Numbered from the stretch's first letter, positions 33,704 through 46,068 are shown. The stretch is 64,000 bases of DNA from Nonomuraea roseoviolacea subsp. carminata (GCF_024172185.1 NZ_JAMZEC010000001.1:3100001-3164000), one strand, 5' to 3'. The notes: generated by a model not told the origin, from the sequence alone. Numbers and translations: made by a program.

Positions 33704-34991
33704 TGGGAATCTCCTTGTGCTGCACCCCGTGGTAGTGCGGCAGATCGAGCGGCGGCACCGGGAAGCCACCCGCCGCCGGCTCGCTGGACAGCTCCTCGAA
33801 CTCGGCCTCCACCTGGGCCTTCTTCGCTTCCCTGCGCCGCTGGTTGACGGTGTCGAACCGGAGCCAGATGGCGATGGCCCCGATCACGATGACCGCGCCG
33901 AGCCCCATGGCCAGCATCGAGGTGTCCCTGTTGACCACCACGTTGCGAACCGCGGCGACGACCAGGATCCACGCCAGGTTGACCGGGATGAGCACCTTCC
34001 AGCCCAGCGACATGAGCTGGTCGTAGCGCACGCGCGGCAGGGAGGCCCGCACCCACACGATGAAGCAGAACGTGAGCACGAACTTGATGAAGAACCACAG
34101 GACCGGCCACCAGCCCTGGTTGGCCCCCTCCCACAGGGAGATGGGCCAGGGCGCGCGCCAGCCGCCGAGGAACAGCGTCACCGCGATGCCGGAGGCGGTG
34201 AAGGTGTGAAGGTACTCGCCCATCATGATCAGAGCGAACTTCAGGGAGGAGGAGTACTCGGTCTGGAAGCCGCCGACCAGCTCGCCCTCACCCTCGGGCA
34301 GGTCGAACGGGATGCGGGCGGCCTCACCGAACATGCAGACCACGTACACGAGGAACGACGGGATGAGCAGGACCGCGTACCAGGTCTGCTCCTGCGCCTT
34401 GACGATCTCCGAGGTGGACAGCGTGCCGGCGAACAGGAAGATCCCGACGAACGACAGGCCCATCGCGATCTCGTACGAGACCACCTGGGCCGCCGAGCGC
34501 AGACCGCCGAGCAGCGCGTACGGCGAGCGCGACGACCAGCCGGCCAGCACCACGCCGTAGACCGAGATGGCGCCCATGGCCAGCATGAACAGCACGGCCA
34601 CCGGCAGGTCCACGAGCTGCAGCGGCGTCTGCACGCCGAACAGGTTGACCATCGGCCCGATCGGCACGATCGAGAAGGCCAGGAAGGCCGGGACGACCAT
34701 GATGATCGGGGCCAGGAGGTAGAGGATCTTGTCCACGGTCCGCGGGAACAGGTCCTCCTTCAGGCCCATCTTCAGGCCGTCGGCCACGGACTGCAGCAGA
34801 CCGAACTTGCCGGCCCGGTTGGGGCCGTAGCGGTTCTGCATCCGCGAGATGAGCTTGCGCTCGAACCAGACGCCGAACAGGACGCCCAGCATCAGGAAGA
34901 CGAAGAGCATCACGGCCTTGATGATGGAGATCCAGAGCGGGTCCTTGCCGAAGTCGGCGAGGGTCGGATCGGCCGCGAGAACGTGGGTCAT
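33690..34991 (-). CDS. nuoH: NADH-quinone oxidoreductase subunit H
   Basis: The 433-aa membrane subunit forms part of the quinone chamber. Motifs include [20 protein letters not shown], the universally conserved loop, and [17 protein letters not shown], with the acidic residues of the E-channel. The ATG at 34991 overlaps the nuoG stop by four bases; the frame upstream is a shadow of nuoG. The C-terminal 60 residues are a hydrophilic extension. Confidence 0.95.
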   Translation of the reverse strand: MTHVLAADPTLADFGKDPLWISIIKAVMLFVFLMLGVLFGVWFERKLISRMQNRYGPNRAGKFGLLQSVADGLKMGLKEDLFPRTVDKILYLLAPIIMVVPAFLAFSIVPIGPMVNLFGVQTPLQLVDLPVAVLFMLAMGAISVYGVVLAGWSSRSPYALLGGLRSAAQVVSYEIAMGLSFVGIFLFAGTLSTSEIVKAQEQTWYAVLLIPSFLVYVVCMFGEAARIPFDLPEGEGELVGGFQTEYSSSLKFALIMMGEYLHTFTASGIAVTLFLGGWRAPWPISLWEGANQGWWPVLWFFIKFVLTFCFIVWVRASLPRVRYDQLMSLGWKVLIPVNLAWILVVAAVRNVVVNRDTSMLAMGLGAVIVIGAIAIWLRFDTVNQRRREAKKAQVEAEFEELSSEPAAGGFPVPPLDLPHYHGVQHKEIPSGTN

Positions 34992-37371
34992 GAGGCGCTC
35001 CCGATGGTGACGATGTCGCCGGACACCGCGCGCAGGTCGCGGGTGACCGAGCAGCCGCCGGAGTTCGCCGGCACCCAGACCACGCGGTCGGGCAGGTCCG
35101 CGACGCGGACCGGCAGCGTGACCGGGTTCGGGCCGGGCCCGCCGACGACGAGCTTGTCGCCGTCGACGACGCCGATCTCCGCCGCCGTGCTCTCCGAGAC
35201 CAGCGCCTCGGCGGCGCGGGCGGTGCCCGCGAGGTACGGCTCGCCGTCCTGCAGGCGGCCTTCGTCCAGCAGCAGGTGCCAGGTCGCCAGCACCGCCTCG
35301 CCGGCCGCCGGGGCGGCCTGCGCGCGGGTGGCCACGCTCGGCGCGGCGACGCGGGTGCCGCGCCAGGCGCCGATGGCGCCCAGCTCGCGGCGGACGGCCT
35401 TGGCGTCGGGCAGCCCGAGGTGGACGTCCATGCGGTCGGCGAGGTTGCCGAGGACGACCAGCTCGCTCTGCAGGCCGGGCACCTTCAGCGGCGCCTCGAA
35501 CGAGCGTCCGCGGCCCTCCCAGTTGACGAACGTGCCGGCCTTCTCCTGCACGGCGGCGACCGGCAGGACCACGTCGGCCCGGTCGGTGACCGCGCTGGCG
35601 CGGATCTCCAGGCTGACGATGAACGGCGTGCGCTCCAGGGCGTCGAGCGCGGCGGCCGGGTCGGCCAGGTCGTAGGGGTCGACACCGGCGACGACGAGCG
35701 CGTCGATGTCGCCCTCCGCGGCGGCGGCCAGGATGCCGGCCGTGTCGCGGCCGGCGACGGCGGGCAGCGAGGAGACGTTCCACGCGCGGGCGATCTCCGC
35801 CCTGGCGCTCTCGTCCTCGACCGGCCGGCCGATCGGCAGCAGGTTGGGCAGCGCGCCCGCCTCGACGGCGCCGCGCTCACCGGCCCGGCGCGGCACCCAG
35901 GCCAGCCGGGCGCCGGAGGCGGCGCTGAGGCGGACGAGCGCCGAGAGGGCGCCCGGGACGGTGGCCAGGCGCTCGCCGGCGAGCACGATCGTGCCCTCGG
36001 CGAGGCCGCCGACCAGCGCGCCGATCGCGTCGGCCTCGCCGCCCGGCGCGGTGCGGATGAGCGTGCCGCCCATCTTGGCCAGGCCCGGGGTGGCGAACGG
36101 CGCGATGGCGGTGACCTTGAGGCCGCGCTTCTTCCACGCCTTGCGCAGGCGCAGGAAGACGATCGGCGACTCCTCCTCGGGCTCGAACCCGACGAGCAGC
36201 ACGCCGGGGGCGCTCTCCAGCTCGTCGTAGGAGATCTCGATGCCCTTGCCGGCGACCGCGTGGGCCAGGAACGCCGCCTCCTCGGCGGAGTGCGGCCGGG
36301 CGCGGAAGTCGATGTCGTTGGAGCCGAGGGCGACGCGGGCGAACTTGGAGTAGGCGTAGGCCTCCTCGACCGTGACGCGCCCGCCGACGAGGACGCCGGC
36401 CTTGCCGCGGGCGGCGGCCAGGCCCTGGGCGGCGACGCTCAGCGCCTCCGGCCAGGAGGCCGGGACGAGCACGCCCTCCTCGTTGCGGACGAGCGGGGTC
36501 TTGAGGCGGTCGGGCTGCGTGGCGTAGGTGAACGCCCAGCGGCCCTTGTCGCAGTTCCACTCCTCGTTGACCTGCGGGTCGTTGCCGGCCAGGCGGCGGG
36601 TGACCCGGCCGCGCCGGTGGTCGGTGCGCAGGGAGCAGCCGGACGCGCAGTGCTCGCACGCGCTGGGCGTGGAGACCAGGTCGAACGGCCGCGCCCGGAA
36701 CCGGTAGGCGGCGCCGGTCAGCGCGCCGACCGGGCAGATCTGCACGGTGTTGCCGGAGAAGTAGGACTGGAACGGCGCGCCGTCGGCGACGCCCACCTGC
36801 TCCTTGGCGCCGCGCTCGAAGAATTCGATGAACGGGTCGCCGGCGATCTGGTCGGAGAAGCGGATGCAGCGGGCGCACTGGACGCACCGCTCGCGGTCGA
36901 GCAGCACCTGCGTGGACAGCGGGAGCGGCTTGGGGAAGGTCCGCTTGTGCTCGTGGAACCTGGACTCGCCCTGGCCGTTGGACATGGCCTGGTTCTGCAG
37001 GGGGCACTCGCCGCCCTTGTCGCAGACCGGGCAGTCCAGCGGGTGGTTGAGCAGCAGGAACTCCATCGCCGCGCGCTGCGCCTTCTCGGCGACCGGCGAG
37101 GTGAGCTGGGTCTGCACGACCATGCCCTCGGCGACCTCGATCGCACAGGACGGCTGCGGCTTCGGGAAGCCGCGGCCGTTGCCGGCGTCGGGGATGTCGA
37201 CGAGGCACTGGCGGCAGTTGGCGGCCGGGTCGAGCAGCGGGTGGTCGCAGAAGCGCGGGATCTGGATGCCCAGCAGCTCGGCCGCCCTGATGATCAGGGT
37301 GCCCTTGGGGACGCTGATCTGGAACCCGTCGATCGTCAGGGTCACCAGGGTGGTCTCTACGGCGGTTGTGG

Positions 37372-37375
<4 letters not shown>
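34988..37375 (-). CDS. nuoG: NADH-quinone oxidoreductase subunit G
   Basis: This is the 795-aa large iron-sulfur subunit. The N-terminal 2Fe-2S site is [15 protein letters not shown], with [13 protein letters not shown] and [10 protein letters not shown] for the next clusters. [15 protein letters not shown] followed by a distant Cys ([10 protein letters not shown]) is the extra N7-type site of molybdopterin-oxidoreductase-like NuoG. The C-terminal half is a degenerate molybdopterin-oxidoreductase domain. It is coupled to nuoF and nuoH by four-base overlaps. Confidence 0.95.
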
Positions 37376-38657
<1,282 letters not shown>

Positions 38658-38661
<4 letters not shown>

Positions 38662-39314
38662 GCCTCGGGGGCCTTCCATCCGTTGGCCTTGGCGACCTTC
38701 AGGCCCTCCAGCGAGGCGCCGGCGGCCGACGGGCCCTCGCCCGCGAGGTCGTCCGGCAGGCCGGACAGCACGCGCGAGGCCTCCTTGAAGGTGCACAGCT
38801 TCTTCGGGCCCCGGGTCGGGCGCACGTCCTTGCCGTCACGCAGGTCGTCGACGAGCTGCTTGGCCGACTCGGGCGTCTGGTTGTCGAAGAACTCCCAGTT
38901 GACCATCATGACCGGGGCGAAGTCGCAGGCGGCGTTGCACTCCAGGCGCTCCAGCGAGATCTTGCCGTCGGACGTGGTCTGCTCGTGACCGACGCCGACG
39001 TGCTCGCTGAGCTCCTCCCAGATCTGGTCGCCGCCCATGACCGCGCACAGCGCGTTGATGCACACGCCGACGTGGTAGTCGCCGGCCGGCTTGCGCTTGT
39101 ACATGGTGTAGAACGTCGAGACGCCGACGACCTCGGCCTTGCTGAGGCCCAGCATCTGCGCGCAGAACTCGTGGCCGTCGTCGGAGACGTAACCGTCCTC
39201 CGACTGCACCAGGTGGAGCAGGGGCAGCAGGGCGGACCGCGCCTTGGGGTAGCGGCCGATGATCTCCTTGGCGTCCCTCTCGAGACGCTCGCGGACTTCC
39301 GGTGAGTAAGTCAC
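38658..39314 (-). CDS. nuoE: NADH-quinone oxidoreductase subunit E
   Basis: This 218-aa thioredoxin-fold subunit holds the 2Fe-2S cluster N1a, with ligands in VCINALCAV and [12 protein letters not shown]. The GTG at 39314 overlaps the nuoD stop (GTGA); the long open frame upstream is a shadow of nuoD. The C-terminal 45 residues are a Gly/Ala/Ser-rich extension. Confidence 0.93.
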
Positions 39315-40639
39315 CGGTCCACACCTCCCATGACGGGGTCGATAGAGGCCACCGCGGCGATGACGTCGGCGACCTGGCCGCCCTCCGCCATCGCGGGGAA
39401 GCCCTGCAGGTTGCAGAAGGACGGCTCGCGGAAGTGGACGCGGTAGGGACGGGTGCCGCCGTCGCTGACCACGTGGGCGCCGAGTTCGCCCTTGGGCGAC
39501 TCGATCGAGGCGTACGCCTGGCCGGCCGGCACCCGGAAGCCCTCGGTCACCAGCTTGAAGTGGTGGATCAGGGCTTCCATGGAGCTGCCCATGATGTGGG
39601 CGATGTGGTCGGGCGAGTTGCCGAAGCCGTCGGGGCCGAGCGCGAGCTGCGCGGGCCAGCCGATCTTCTTGTCCTCGATCATCACGGGGTCGCCCTTGAG
39701 GGGGCCGGCGATGCGGTCGAGGGCCTGCTCGACGATCTTGAGCGACTCCTCCATCTCCCGCATGCGCACGAGGTAGCGCGAGTACACGTCGCAGCCCCGC
39801 TCGGTGGCCACCTCGAACTCGTACGTCTCGTAGCCGCAGTAGGGCTGCGACTTGCGCAGGTCCCACGGCAGGCCCGCGGCCCGCAGGATCGGGCCGGTGA
39901 TGCCGAGCGCCATGCAGCCGGTCAGGTCGAGGTAGGCGACGTCGCGGGTGCGGCTGAGGTAGACGGGGTTGGCGTCGAGGAGCTTGCGGATGTCCTTGAT
40001 CCGCTTGGGCATCTCCTTGAGGAACTCGCCGACCTTGTCGACCGCGCCCGCGGGCAGGTCGACGCTCACACCACCGGGACGGATGTACGCGTGGTTCATC
40101 CGCAGACCGGTGATGTACTCGAAGAGATCCATGATCATCTCGCGGTCGCGGTAGCCGAAGAGGAACGGCGTGGTCGCGCCCAGCTCCATGCCGAACGTGC
40201 CCATCGCGACCAGGTGCGAGGAGATGCGGTTGAGCTCCATCATCATGACCCGGATGGCCTGGGCCCGGTCGGGGATGCGGTCCTCGATGCCGAGGAGCTT
40301 CTCGACGCCCAGGCAGTACGCCGTCTCGTTGAAGATCGGCGACAGGTAGTCCATCCGGGTGACGAACGTGGTGCCCTGGGTCCACGTCCGGTATTCCATG
40401 TTCTTCTCGATGCCGGTGTGCAGGTAGCCGATGACGCCGCGCGCCTCGGTGACCGTCTCACCGTCGAGGGTCAGCACCAGGCGGAGCACGCCGTGGGTGG
40501 ACGGGTGCTGCGGGCCCATGTTGACGACCAGGCGCTCGGCCTCGGAGTCGCGCACCCCGGCGGTGACGACCTCGTCCCAGTCGGCGCCGCCGACCGAGTA
40601 GACCTTGCCCTCGGTCGCCTCGTCGTAGCCGGTGGTCAT
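39311..40639 (-). CDS. nuoD: NADH-quinone oxidoreductase subunit D
   Basis: The 442-aa subunit is related to the large subunit of NiFe-hydrogenases and lines the quinone site. Motifs include [17 protein letters not shown] near residue 40 and [17 protein letters not shown]. Hydrogenase nickel-ligating cysteines are absent, as usual. GGGAGGAG precedes the ATG. Between its start and nuoC lies a 17-codon ORF that overlaps both. Confidence 0.95.
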   Translation of the reverse strand: MTTGYDEATEGKVYSVGGADWDEVVTAGVRDSEAERLVVNMGPQHPSTHGVLRLVLTLDGETVTEARGVIGYLHTGIEKNMEYRTWTQGTTFVTRMDYLSPIFNETAYCLGVEKLLGIEDRIPDRAQAIRVMMMELNRISSHLVAMGTFGMELGATTPFLFGYRDREMIMDLFEYITGLRMNHAYIRPGGVSVDLPAGAVDKVGEFLKEMPKRIKDIRKLLDANPVYLSRTRDVAYLDLTGCMALGITGPILRAAGLPWDLRKSQPYCGYETYEFEVATERGCDVYSRYLVRMREMEESLKIVEQALDRIAGPLKGDPVMIEDKKIGWPAQLALGPDGFGNSPDHIAHIMGSSMEALIHHFKLVTEGFRVPAGQAYASIESPKGELGAHVVSDGGTRPYRVHFREPSFCNLQGFPAMAEGGQVADVIAAVASIDPVMGGVDR

Positions 40640-40689
40640 GCGTGCTCCTCCCTGCGGGCGTCGACGCGCTGCTCGAAGAACTCGCTCAC
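40636..40689 (-). CDS. Possible 17-aa coupled mini-ORF between nuoC and nuoD
   Basis: A GTG at 40689 overlaps the nuoC stop (GTGA). The frame encodes [17 protein letters not shown], and its stop overlaps the nuoD start (ATGA). The double four-base overlap would couple translation from nuoC into nuoD. The only spacer of this size between adjacent nuo genes is exactly this ORF. It may be chance; no ribosome site of its own is obvious. Confidence 0.35.
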   Translation of the reverse strand: MSEFFEQRVDARREEHA

Positions 40690-41387
40690 GCGTAGGACCT
40701 CCTGTTGTCGGGCGCGGGCACCGTGGCGCCCCGGTACTCGACCGGGATGCCGCCGAGCGGGTAGTCCTTGCGCTGCGGGTGGCCGTCCCAGTCGTCCGGC
40801 ATCATGATCCGGGTCAGCGCGGGGTGACCGTCGAAGACGATGCCGAAGAAGTCGTACGTCTCGCGCTCGTGCCAGTCGTGGCCCGGGTAGACGCCGACCG
40901 TCGACGGGATGTGCGGGTCGGAGTCGGGGCAGCTCACCTCGACGCGGACGCGCCGGTTGTGCGTGATCGAGCACAGGTGGTAGACGGCGTGCAGCTCCTC
41001 GCCCGCCAGGTGCGGGTAGTGGACGCCGGACACGCCGAGCGACAGCTCGAAGCGCAGGGCGGGGTCGTCGCGCAGCTTCTGCGCCACCTCAAGGAGGCGC
41101 TCGCGCTTGACGTGCAGGGTCAGCTCGCCCCGGTCGACGACGACGCGCTCGATCGCGCCGTCCACGGCGCTCTCCAGCGTGTCGACGAGCTCGTCGAAGT
41201 AGCCGCCGTACGGGCGCGGCGTGGAGAGCTGCGGCGCCCGGCGCACGACGAGGCCGCCGTAGCCGGAGGTGTCGCCGGAGTCGGCGGCGCCGAACATGCC
41301 GCGGCGCGCGATCGGCGCCTCGGGCGCCTCCGGGGTCGCCGGGACCTCGGCCCCGGGGACCTCGGGGAGGTTGTCTGGGGAGGTCAC
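40686..41387 (-). CDS. nuoC: NADH-quinone oxidoreductase subunit C
   Basis: The 233-aa product has a variable, Pro/Glu-rich N-terminal 45 residues and then the conserved 30-kDa-subunit domain. That domain is ended by [46 protein letters not shown] (landmarks near residues 175-215). GTG 41387 overlaps the nuoB stop by four bases; the frame upstream is within nuoB. Confidence 0.95.
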   Translation of the reverse strand: MTSPDNLPEVPGAEVPATPEAPEAPIARRGMFGAADSGDTSGYGGLVVRRAPQLSTPRPYGGYFDELVDTLESAVDGAIERVVVDRGELTLHVKRERLLEVAQKLRDDPALRFELSLGVSGVHYPHLAGEELHAVYHLCSITHNRRVRVEVSCPDSDPHIPSTVGVYPGHDWHERETYDFFGIVFDGHPALTRIMMPDDWDGHPQRKDYPLGGIPVEYRGATVPAPDNRRSYA

Positions 41388-41935
41388 TTGGCAGCCCCCT
41401 GGTCGATCAGCGGAAGCTGGCGTAGGGCCCGCAGTTCGAGCTCGTCGATCTGCTTGGCGCGGTGCGCGCCGAACTTCATGTTCTGGATCTTGTCGTGTAG
41501 TTTGACGATCGCGTCGATCAGCATCTCCGGCCGCGGCGGGCAGCCCGGCAGGTAGATGTCCACCGGCACGACGTGGTCGACGCCCTGCACGATCGCGTAG
41601 TTGTTGAACATGCCGCCGCTGGAGGCGCACACGCCCATCGCGATGACCCACTTGGGCTCGGCCATCTGGTCGTAGATCTGCCGCAGCACCGGGGCCATCT
41701 TCTGCGACACGCGGCCGGCGACGATCATGAGGTCGGCCTGGCGGGGAGACGCCGAAGCGCGCTCCATGCCGAAGCGCGCCAGGTCGTAGTGGGGGCCGCC
41801 GGTGGCCATCAGCTCGATGGCGCAGCAGGCGAGGCCGAAGGTGGCCGGCCACACCGAGTTCTTGCGCGCCCACCCCGCGGCCTGCTCGACCGTGCTGAGG
41901 ATGAATCCGCTCGGGAGTTTCTCTTCAAGTCCCAT
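41384..41935 (-). CDS. nuoB: NADH-quinone oxidoreductase subunit B
   Basis: This 183-aa subunit binds the terminal 4Fe-4S cluster N2, with ligands in [18 protein letters not shown] and LPGCPPRPE. The ATG at 41935 is two bases after the nuoA stop; the open frame beyond is a shadow of nuoA. Confidence 0.95.
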   Translation of the reverse strand: MGLEEKLPSGFILSTVEQAAGWARKNSVWPATFGLACCAIELMATGGPHYDLARFGMERASASPRQADLMIVAGRVSQKMAPVLRQIYDQMAEPKWVIAMGVCASSGGMFNNYAIVQGVDHVVPVDIYLPGCPPRPEMLIDAIVKLHDKIQNMKFGAHRAKQIDELELRALRQLPLIDQGAAK

Positions 41936-41937
41936 TT

Positions 41938-42333
41938 TCAGTCCCAGTCCAGACCCTTGCGCCGCCACACGTACGCGTAGGCGGCGAGCACGGTGACGAT
42001 GAACAGCAGCATCTCGACCAGCGCGAAGATGCCCATGCCCGAGGCGATCACCCGGCCGTCGTCGCCGCGCAGCGGGGCGAACGACACGGCCCACGGGTAG
42101 AGGAAGATGATCTCGATGTCGAACACGATGAAGAGCATCGCGGTGACCATGTACTTGAGCGGGAACCGTCCGCCACCGACCGGCTGGGGCGTCGGCTCGA
42201 TGCCGCATTCGTAGGCGTCAAGCTTGGCGCGGTTCCAGCGCTTGGGACCGGTGAAGGGAGCGATGGCGACCGAGAAGATCGCGAAGCCCCCCGCGAGAAC
42301 GGCGAGCACCAGGATGGGCACGTAAAGGTCCAT
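41938..42333 (-). CDS. nuoA: NADH-quinone oxidoreductase subunit A
   Basis: The 131-aa, three-helix membrane subunit has the conserved [11 protein letters not shown] loop and [12 protein letters not shown] helix. GGAGG lies before its ATG. It is the first nuo gene and follows menJ by 76 bases, a spacer containing a GC-rich alternating tract (CGCGCGCG) that could hold a weak promoter or attenuating structure. Confidence 0.95.
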   Translation of the reverse strand: MDLYVPILVLAVLAGGFAIFSVAIAPFTGPKRWNRAKLDAYECGIEPTPQPVGGGRFPLKYMVTAMLFIVFDIEIIFLYPWAVSFAPLRGDDGRVIASGMGIFALVEMLLFIVTVLAAYAYVWRRKGLDWD

Positions 42334-42409
42334 CGCTACGCCTCCTCTGGAGTCGCCGCGCGCGCGGGCGCGCAGCCTGATCTATGGATGTGCCGGGTGT
42401 GTGCGGGAT

Positions 42410-43666
42410 TCATGCTGGCGGCGCGACCTTCGAGAGTGCGTTGATGATCTTGTCTGACGCATTGCCCCGCCGGTCGGTGAGATTACCAAGGAGTTTGAGC
42501 GCGAAGCGCATCAGCCTCGGGTGAGGCAGACCGTGGCGGGTGCCGAAGCTCATGACGCCGGGTTTGCCGATCGCCTCGACGAACCAGCGGCCGAGGGTGA
42601 AGTAGCCGCCGTAGGCGTCCTTCAGCGTCTGCGGGTACGCGCGGAGGGTGCGCTCGCGCTGGGCGGGCGTGGTGTCCTTGCGCAGGGCCCGTTCGATGAC
42701 CTCGGCCGCGATCTCGCCGGTCTCCATGGCGTACGCGATGCCCTCGCCGTTGAACGGGTTGATCGCCCCGCCGGAGTCGCCGACCAGGACCAGGCCGCGC
42801 GTGTAGTGGGGCTGCCGGTTGAAGGCCATCGGGAGCGCGGCGCCGCGGATGGGGGCCGTCATGTTCTCCTCGGTGAAGCCCCACTCGGCGGGCATCGACC
42901 GGCACCAGCGCCTGAGCAGGTCGCGGTAGTCGATGTTCTTGAACTGGGCGCTGGTGTTGAGCAGGCCGAGGCCGACGTTGGCGGTGCCGTCGCCGACGCC
43001 GAAGACCCAGCCGTAGCCGGGCAGCAGCGTCTCGTCGTCCCAGAGCTCCAGCCAGGTCTCCAGGTAGTCGTCGTCGTGGCGGGGGCTGGTGAAGTAGGTG
43101 CGCACGGCCACGCCCATCGGGCGGTCCTCGCGCTTGTGCAGCCCCATGCCGAGGGCCAGGCGGGTGCTGTTGCCGTCGGCGGCCACGACGATCCGCGAGC
43201 GGTACGCCTTGCCGTCCTTGGTGGTGACGCCGACCACGTGTCCGCTGCGGTCGTCGAGCACCGGCCCGGTGACGTTGACGCCCTCCATGAGCCGCGCGCC
43301 GGCCTTGACGGCGTTGGCGGCCATGATCTGGTCGAAGTCCTGGCGGGTGCGGACCAGGCCGAAGTCGGGGAAGCTCTCCAACTGGGGCCAGTCGAGCTCG
43401 AATCGGAGGCCGCCGCCGACGACCCGCAGGCCCTTGTTCCGCACCCAGCCGGGGGCGTCGATGTCGACGCCCATGTTCATCAGCTGCTTGACCGCGCGGG
43501 GCGTCAGCCCGTCGCCGCAGACCTTCTCCCGGGGGAAGGTGGTCTTCTCGAGGAGCAGCACGTCGAGCCCGGCCCGGGCGAGGTAAAAGGCGGTGGCGGA
43601 ACCGGCGGGACCGGCGCCGACGACGATGACGTCGGCGTCAGCCTTAATGGCTGTGGGCACGGTCAC
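42410..43666 (-). CDS. menJ: Geranylgeranyl-reductase-family FAD enzyme, probable menaquinone reductase MenJ
   Basis: The 418-aa flavoenzyme has an N-terminal Rossmann motif DVIVVGAGPAGSATAFYLA, the family signature REKVCGDGLTPRA, and the second FAD motif VGDSGGAINPFNGEGIAYAM. In mycobacteria MenJ saturates one isoprene unit of menaquinone. Its place directly upstream of nuoA and close to menG supports that substrate rather than a chlorophyll or archaeal lipid. A Rex-type operator lies 59-78 bases before its start, so the whole menJ-nuo unit is probably redox-controlled. Confidence 0.8.
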   Translation of the reverse strand: MTVPTAIKADADVIVVGAGPAGSATAFYLARAGLDVLLLEKTTFPREKVCGDGLTPRAVKQLMNMGVDIDAPGWVRNKGLRVVGGGLRFELDWPQLESFPDFGLVRTRQDFDQIMAANAVKAGARLMEGVNVTGPVLDDRSGHVVGVTTKDGKAYRSRIVVAADGNSTRLALGMGLHKREDRPMGVAVRTYFTSPRHDDDYLETWLELWDDETLLPGYGWVFGVGDGTANVGLGLLNTSAQFKNIDYRDLLRRWCRSMPAEWGFTEENMTAPIRGAALPMAFNRQPHYTRGLVLVGDSGGAINPFNGEGIAYAMETGEIAAEVIERALRKDTTPAQRERTLRAYPQTLKDAYGGYFTLGRWFVEAIGKPGVMSFGTRHGLPHPRLMRFALKLLGNLTDRRGNASDKIINALSKVAPPA

Positions 43667-43724
43667 TGGACTGTTCCTGTCCTACACGCTCGAAGGCTTC
43701 GGGGTGTCTGGTCGCCTTCGTTCC

Positions 43725-43744
43725 TTTGTGAACCCCTTCACAAA
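43725..43744. promoter_or_regulatory. Predicted Rex operator upstream of menJ-nuo
   Basis: TTTGTGAACCCCTTCACAAA is a perfect 8-4-8 inverted repeat whose core TGTGAA-N4-TTCACA matches the known Rex operator consensus. Rex is the NADH/NAD-sensing repressor of respiratory genes in Streptomyces. The site lies in the 184-base spacer between menG and menJ, in position to block menJ-nuoA-N transcription when NADH is low. Confidence 0.75.
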
Positions 43745-43850
43745 CTTGTCGGCCCGCAGTCTAACGCTTTTCCGGTACATAGTGGCAGTCGGGGCCTGCC
43801 GCTTTGACCAAACCGTCGCCGAAGCGGTTTTCGGACACCCTGGATGCGCA

Positions 43851-44567
43851 TCAGGCTGGTTTGAACCCCCTGTGCATGGCCACGATGCCGAGGTCCAGGT
43901 TGCGCCACGCCACCCGCTCCCAGCCGGCCCCCTGGATCGTGCGGGCCAGGGCCTCCTGGTCCGGCCAGTCCCTGATCGACTCGGCGAGGTAGTCGTAGGA
44001 GTCGCCGTTGGACCCGAAGACGCGGGCCACCACGGGGAGCAGCCGCATCAGGTACTGGCGGTAGACCAGGTCGAAGGCCGGCAACGTCACGCGGGAGAAC
44101 TCCAGGATCACCAGCCGGCCGCCCGGCTTGGTGACCCGCAGCATCTCGCGCAGCGCCTGGGCGGTGTCGTGGACGTTGCGCAGCGCCACCGAGATGGTCA
44201 CCGCGTCGAAGGAGTCGTCGGCGAAGGGCAGCCGCATCGCGTCGCCCGCGACGAACGGCACGCCCGGCCCGCTCAGCGCGTTGCCGCCGCGCCTGCCCAC
44301 GCCGGTGCGCAGCATGCCCAGCGAGAAGTCGCAGGCGATCGCGCGGGCCCCCAGCGTGGTGAAGGTGTCGGTCGAGGTGCCCGTGCCGGCCCCGAGGTCG
44401 AGGACCAGCTCACCGGGCCCCGCGTCAACGGCATGGGCGACGGCCTTGCGCCACAGGCGCACCTGGCCGAGCGTGAGCACATCGTTGACGAGGTCGTAGC
44501 GCCGGGCGGTGCGATCGAACATCGCGGCGACCTCGACCGGCTGCTTGTCCAACTGAGCGCGCGTCAT
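43851..44567 (-). CDS. menG: Demethylmenaquinone methyltransferase
   Basis: The 238-aa class I SAM methyltransferase belongs to the UbiE/MenG family. [19 protein letters not shown] and [13 protein letters not shown] are the N-terminal family block and SAM site, [20 protein letters not shown] and [12 protein letters not shown] are the two UbiE/COQ5 signatures. It adds the last methyl group of menaquinone, the quinone used by the Nuo complex encoded downstream. It is divergent from the secreted propeller-like gene. Confidence 0.92.
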   Translation of the reverse strand: MTRAQLDKQPVEVAAMFDRTARRYDLVNDVLTLGQVRLWRKAVAHAVDAGPGELVLDLGAGTGTSTDTFTTLGARAIACDFSLGMLRTGVGRRGGNALSGPGVPFVAGDAMRLPFADDSFDAVTISVALRNVHDTAQALREMLRVTKPGGRLVILEFSRVTLPAFDLVYRQYLMRLLPVVARVFGSNGDSYDYLAESIRDWPDQEALARTIQGAGWERVAWRNLDLGIVAMHRGFKPA

Positions 44568-44644
44568 GGCCCAAGCCTATGACCCTCGCGACAATCAACG
44601 GAAAGTAAGCGTATGACCACGAAGAGTCTGCTAAAACTTGGCGA

Positions 44645-45853
44645 ATGTTTTCCCGAGTCACACTCGCGGCGCTTCTCGCGACCGCGCCCGTCGCGCACGG
44701 GCGGGTGGTGTCGGCCGACCCGGTCGACACGACACCGCACGTCCTCGACGGCATCGTCAACGCGATCGCGCTGGTGGGCGGCGCCGTCGTGGTGGGGGGC
44801 TCGTTCAGCGAGGTGTCCGCCGCCGACGGGACCGGCACGGTGGCGCGCGACAACCTGTTCGCCTTCGACCTGGCCACCGGGCGGATCCTGCCCGGCTTCG
44901 CGCCGGAGGTGGACGGCCCCGTGTACGCCCTGGCCGCCGGCGACGGCGGCACCGTCTACGCCGGCGGCGACTTCCCCGAGGTCAACGGACAGGCCGTCGG
45001 GCCGCTGACGCGGCTCGGACTGGCCGACGGCGCCGTGGTGCCGGGCTTCGCGCCGCGCGTCGCGGGCGGCATGGTCGCCACGCTGGCCCGGCGCGGCTCC
45101 CAGCTGTACGCCGGGGGCGACTTCACCGCGCCCCGCACGGCCCTGGCCCGGCTGGACGCCGTCACCGGCGCCGCCGACCCGCGCTTCGCGATCACGCCCG
45201 GGGCTCCGCTGGCGCCCCGGGTGAAGGTCAATGCGCTGGCGGCGACCGCCGACCGGCTGGTGGTGGACGGCAGCTTCACCACCCTCGACGGCCGCTCGCG
45301 GCCCCAGCTCGGGCTGATCGACGTCGGCGGGTCCACGGCCAAGGTCGCCCCGTGGCGTTCCACCGCGTACGCGCCCGCGTGCATGCGCGCGTTCCCCTCG
45401 TACGTGCGGGGGCTGGACGTCTCGCCCGACGGCCGCTGGTTCGTGGTCGTCACGACAGGCGGACCGCGCAGCGGGCGGCTGTGCGACTCGGCCGCGCGCT
45501 TCGAGACGTACGCGACGGCGCCGGACGTGCGGCCCACGTGGGTCAACAGCACGGGCGGCGACTCGCTGTACGCGGTGTCGGTCACCGGGGCGGCGGTCTA
45601 CGTGGGCGGCCACCAGCGCTGGATGGACAACCCGCGGGGTCACGACACGGCGGGGCCGGGGGCGGTGCCCCGCGAGGGGATCGCCGCCATTCATCCCGTC
45701 ACCGGTAAGGCCCTCAGTTGGAATCCCGGCCGGGAGCGCGGCATCGGGGTGAAGGCCTTTCTGGCCCACCCCGGCGGACTACTGGTTGGTAGCGACACGA
45801 CGAGACTGGGACGGGAGTACCATGCCCGGATTGGCATGTTCCCCCTGCCCTAG
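44645..45853 (+). CDS. Secreted beta-propeller-like protein
   Basis: The 402-aa product starts with a short signal peptide ending near AHGRVVSA. At least five repeats of roughly 45 residues follow, each with a YAGGDF/VVGGSF strand and a following GPLTRLGLADG-type segment. This is the pattern of actinobacterial delta-60-like or propeller repeat proteins exported to the surface. Two cysteines (ACMRAF and RLCDSA) may form a disulfide. TAAAACT just before ATG 44645 could be a -10 element with leaderless translation. The ligand is unknown; the gene overlaps the convergent DUF4229 gene end by four bases. Confidence 0.65.
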   Translation: MFSRVTLAALLATAPVAHGRVVSADPVDTTPHVLDGIVNAIALVGGAVVVGGSFSEVSAADGTGTVARDNLFAFDLATGRILPGFAPEVDGPVYALAAGDGGTVYAGGDFPEVNGQAVGPLTRLGLADGAVVPGFAPRVAGGMVATLARRGSQLYAGGDFTAPRTALARLDAVTGAADPRFAITPGAPLAPRVKVNALAATADRLVVDGSFTTLDGRSRPQLGLIDVGGSTAKVAPWRSTAYAPACMRAFPSYVRGLDVSPDGRWFVVVTTGGPRSGRLCDSAARFETYATAPDVRPTWVNSTGGDSLYAVSVTGAAVYVGGHQRWMDNPRGHDTAGPGAVPREGIAAIHPVTGKALSWNPGRERGIGVKAFLAHPGGLLVGSDTTRLGREYHARIGMFPLP

Positions 45854-46068
45854 CCGTCGTTCGGCTTCGGCCGGTCGATCTTGTTGGTGAGGCGCGAGCT
45901 CATGGCGTCTCGCCACTTGGACAGCACGACATAGCTCACGACTCCGCTGACCAAGAATGAGACGACGATCAGCCAGAAGAGGTTTTGCAGGCCCAGCAGG
46001 AACAGCAGGCCCGCGGTCACGAGGAAGAGAACAATCCTCAACAGGGTGTAAACGAGAACGGGACGCAC
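45850..46068 (-). CDS. Small DUF4229-type membrane protein
   Basis: The 72-aa product has two transmembrane helices (about residues 7-27 and 29-50) and a basic tail (SKWRDAMSSRLTNKIDRPK). It matches the small actinobacterial DUF4229 family by length and layout. It starts at a GTG. Function is unknown; it converges with the propeller-protein gene. Confidence 0.7.
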   Translation of the reverse strand: MRPVLVYTLLRIVLFLVTAGLLFLLGLQNLFWLIVVSFLVSGVVSYVVLSKWRDAMSSRLTNKIDRPKPNDG

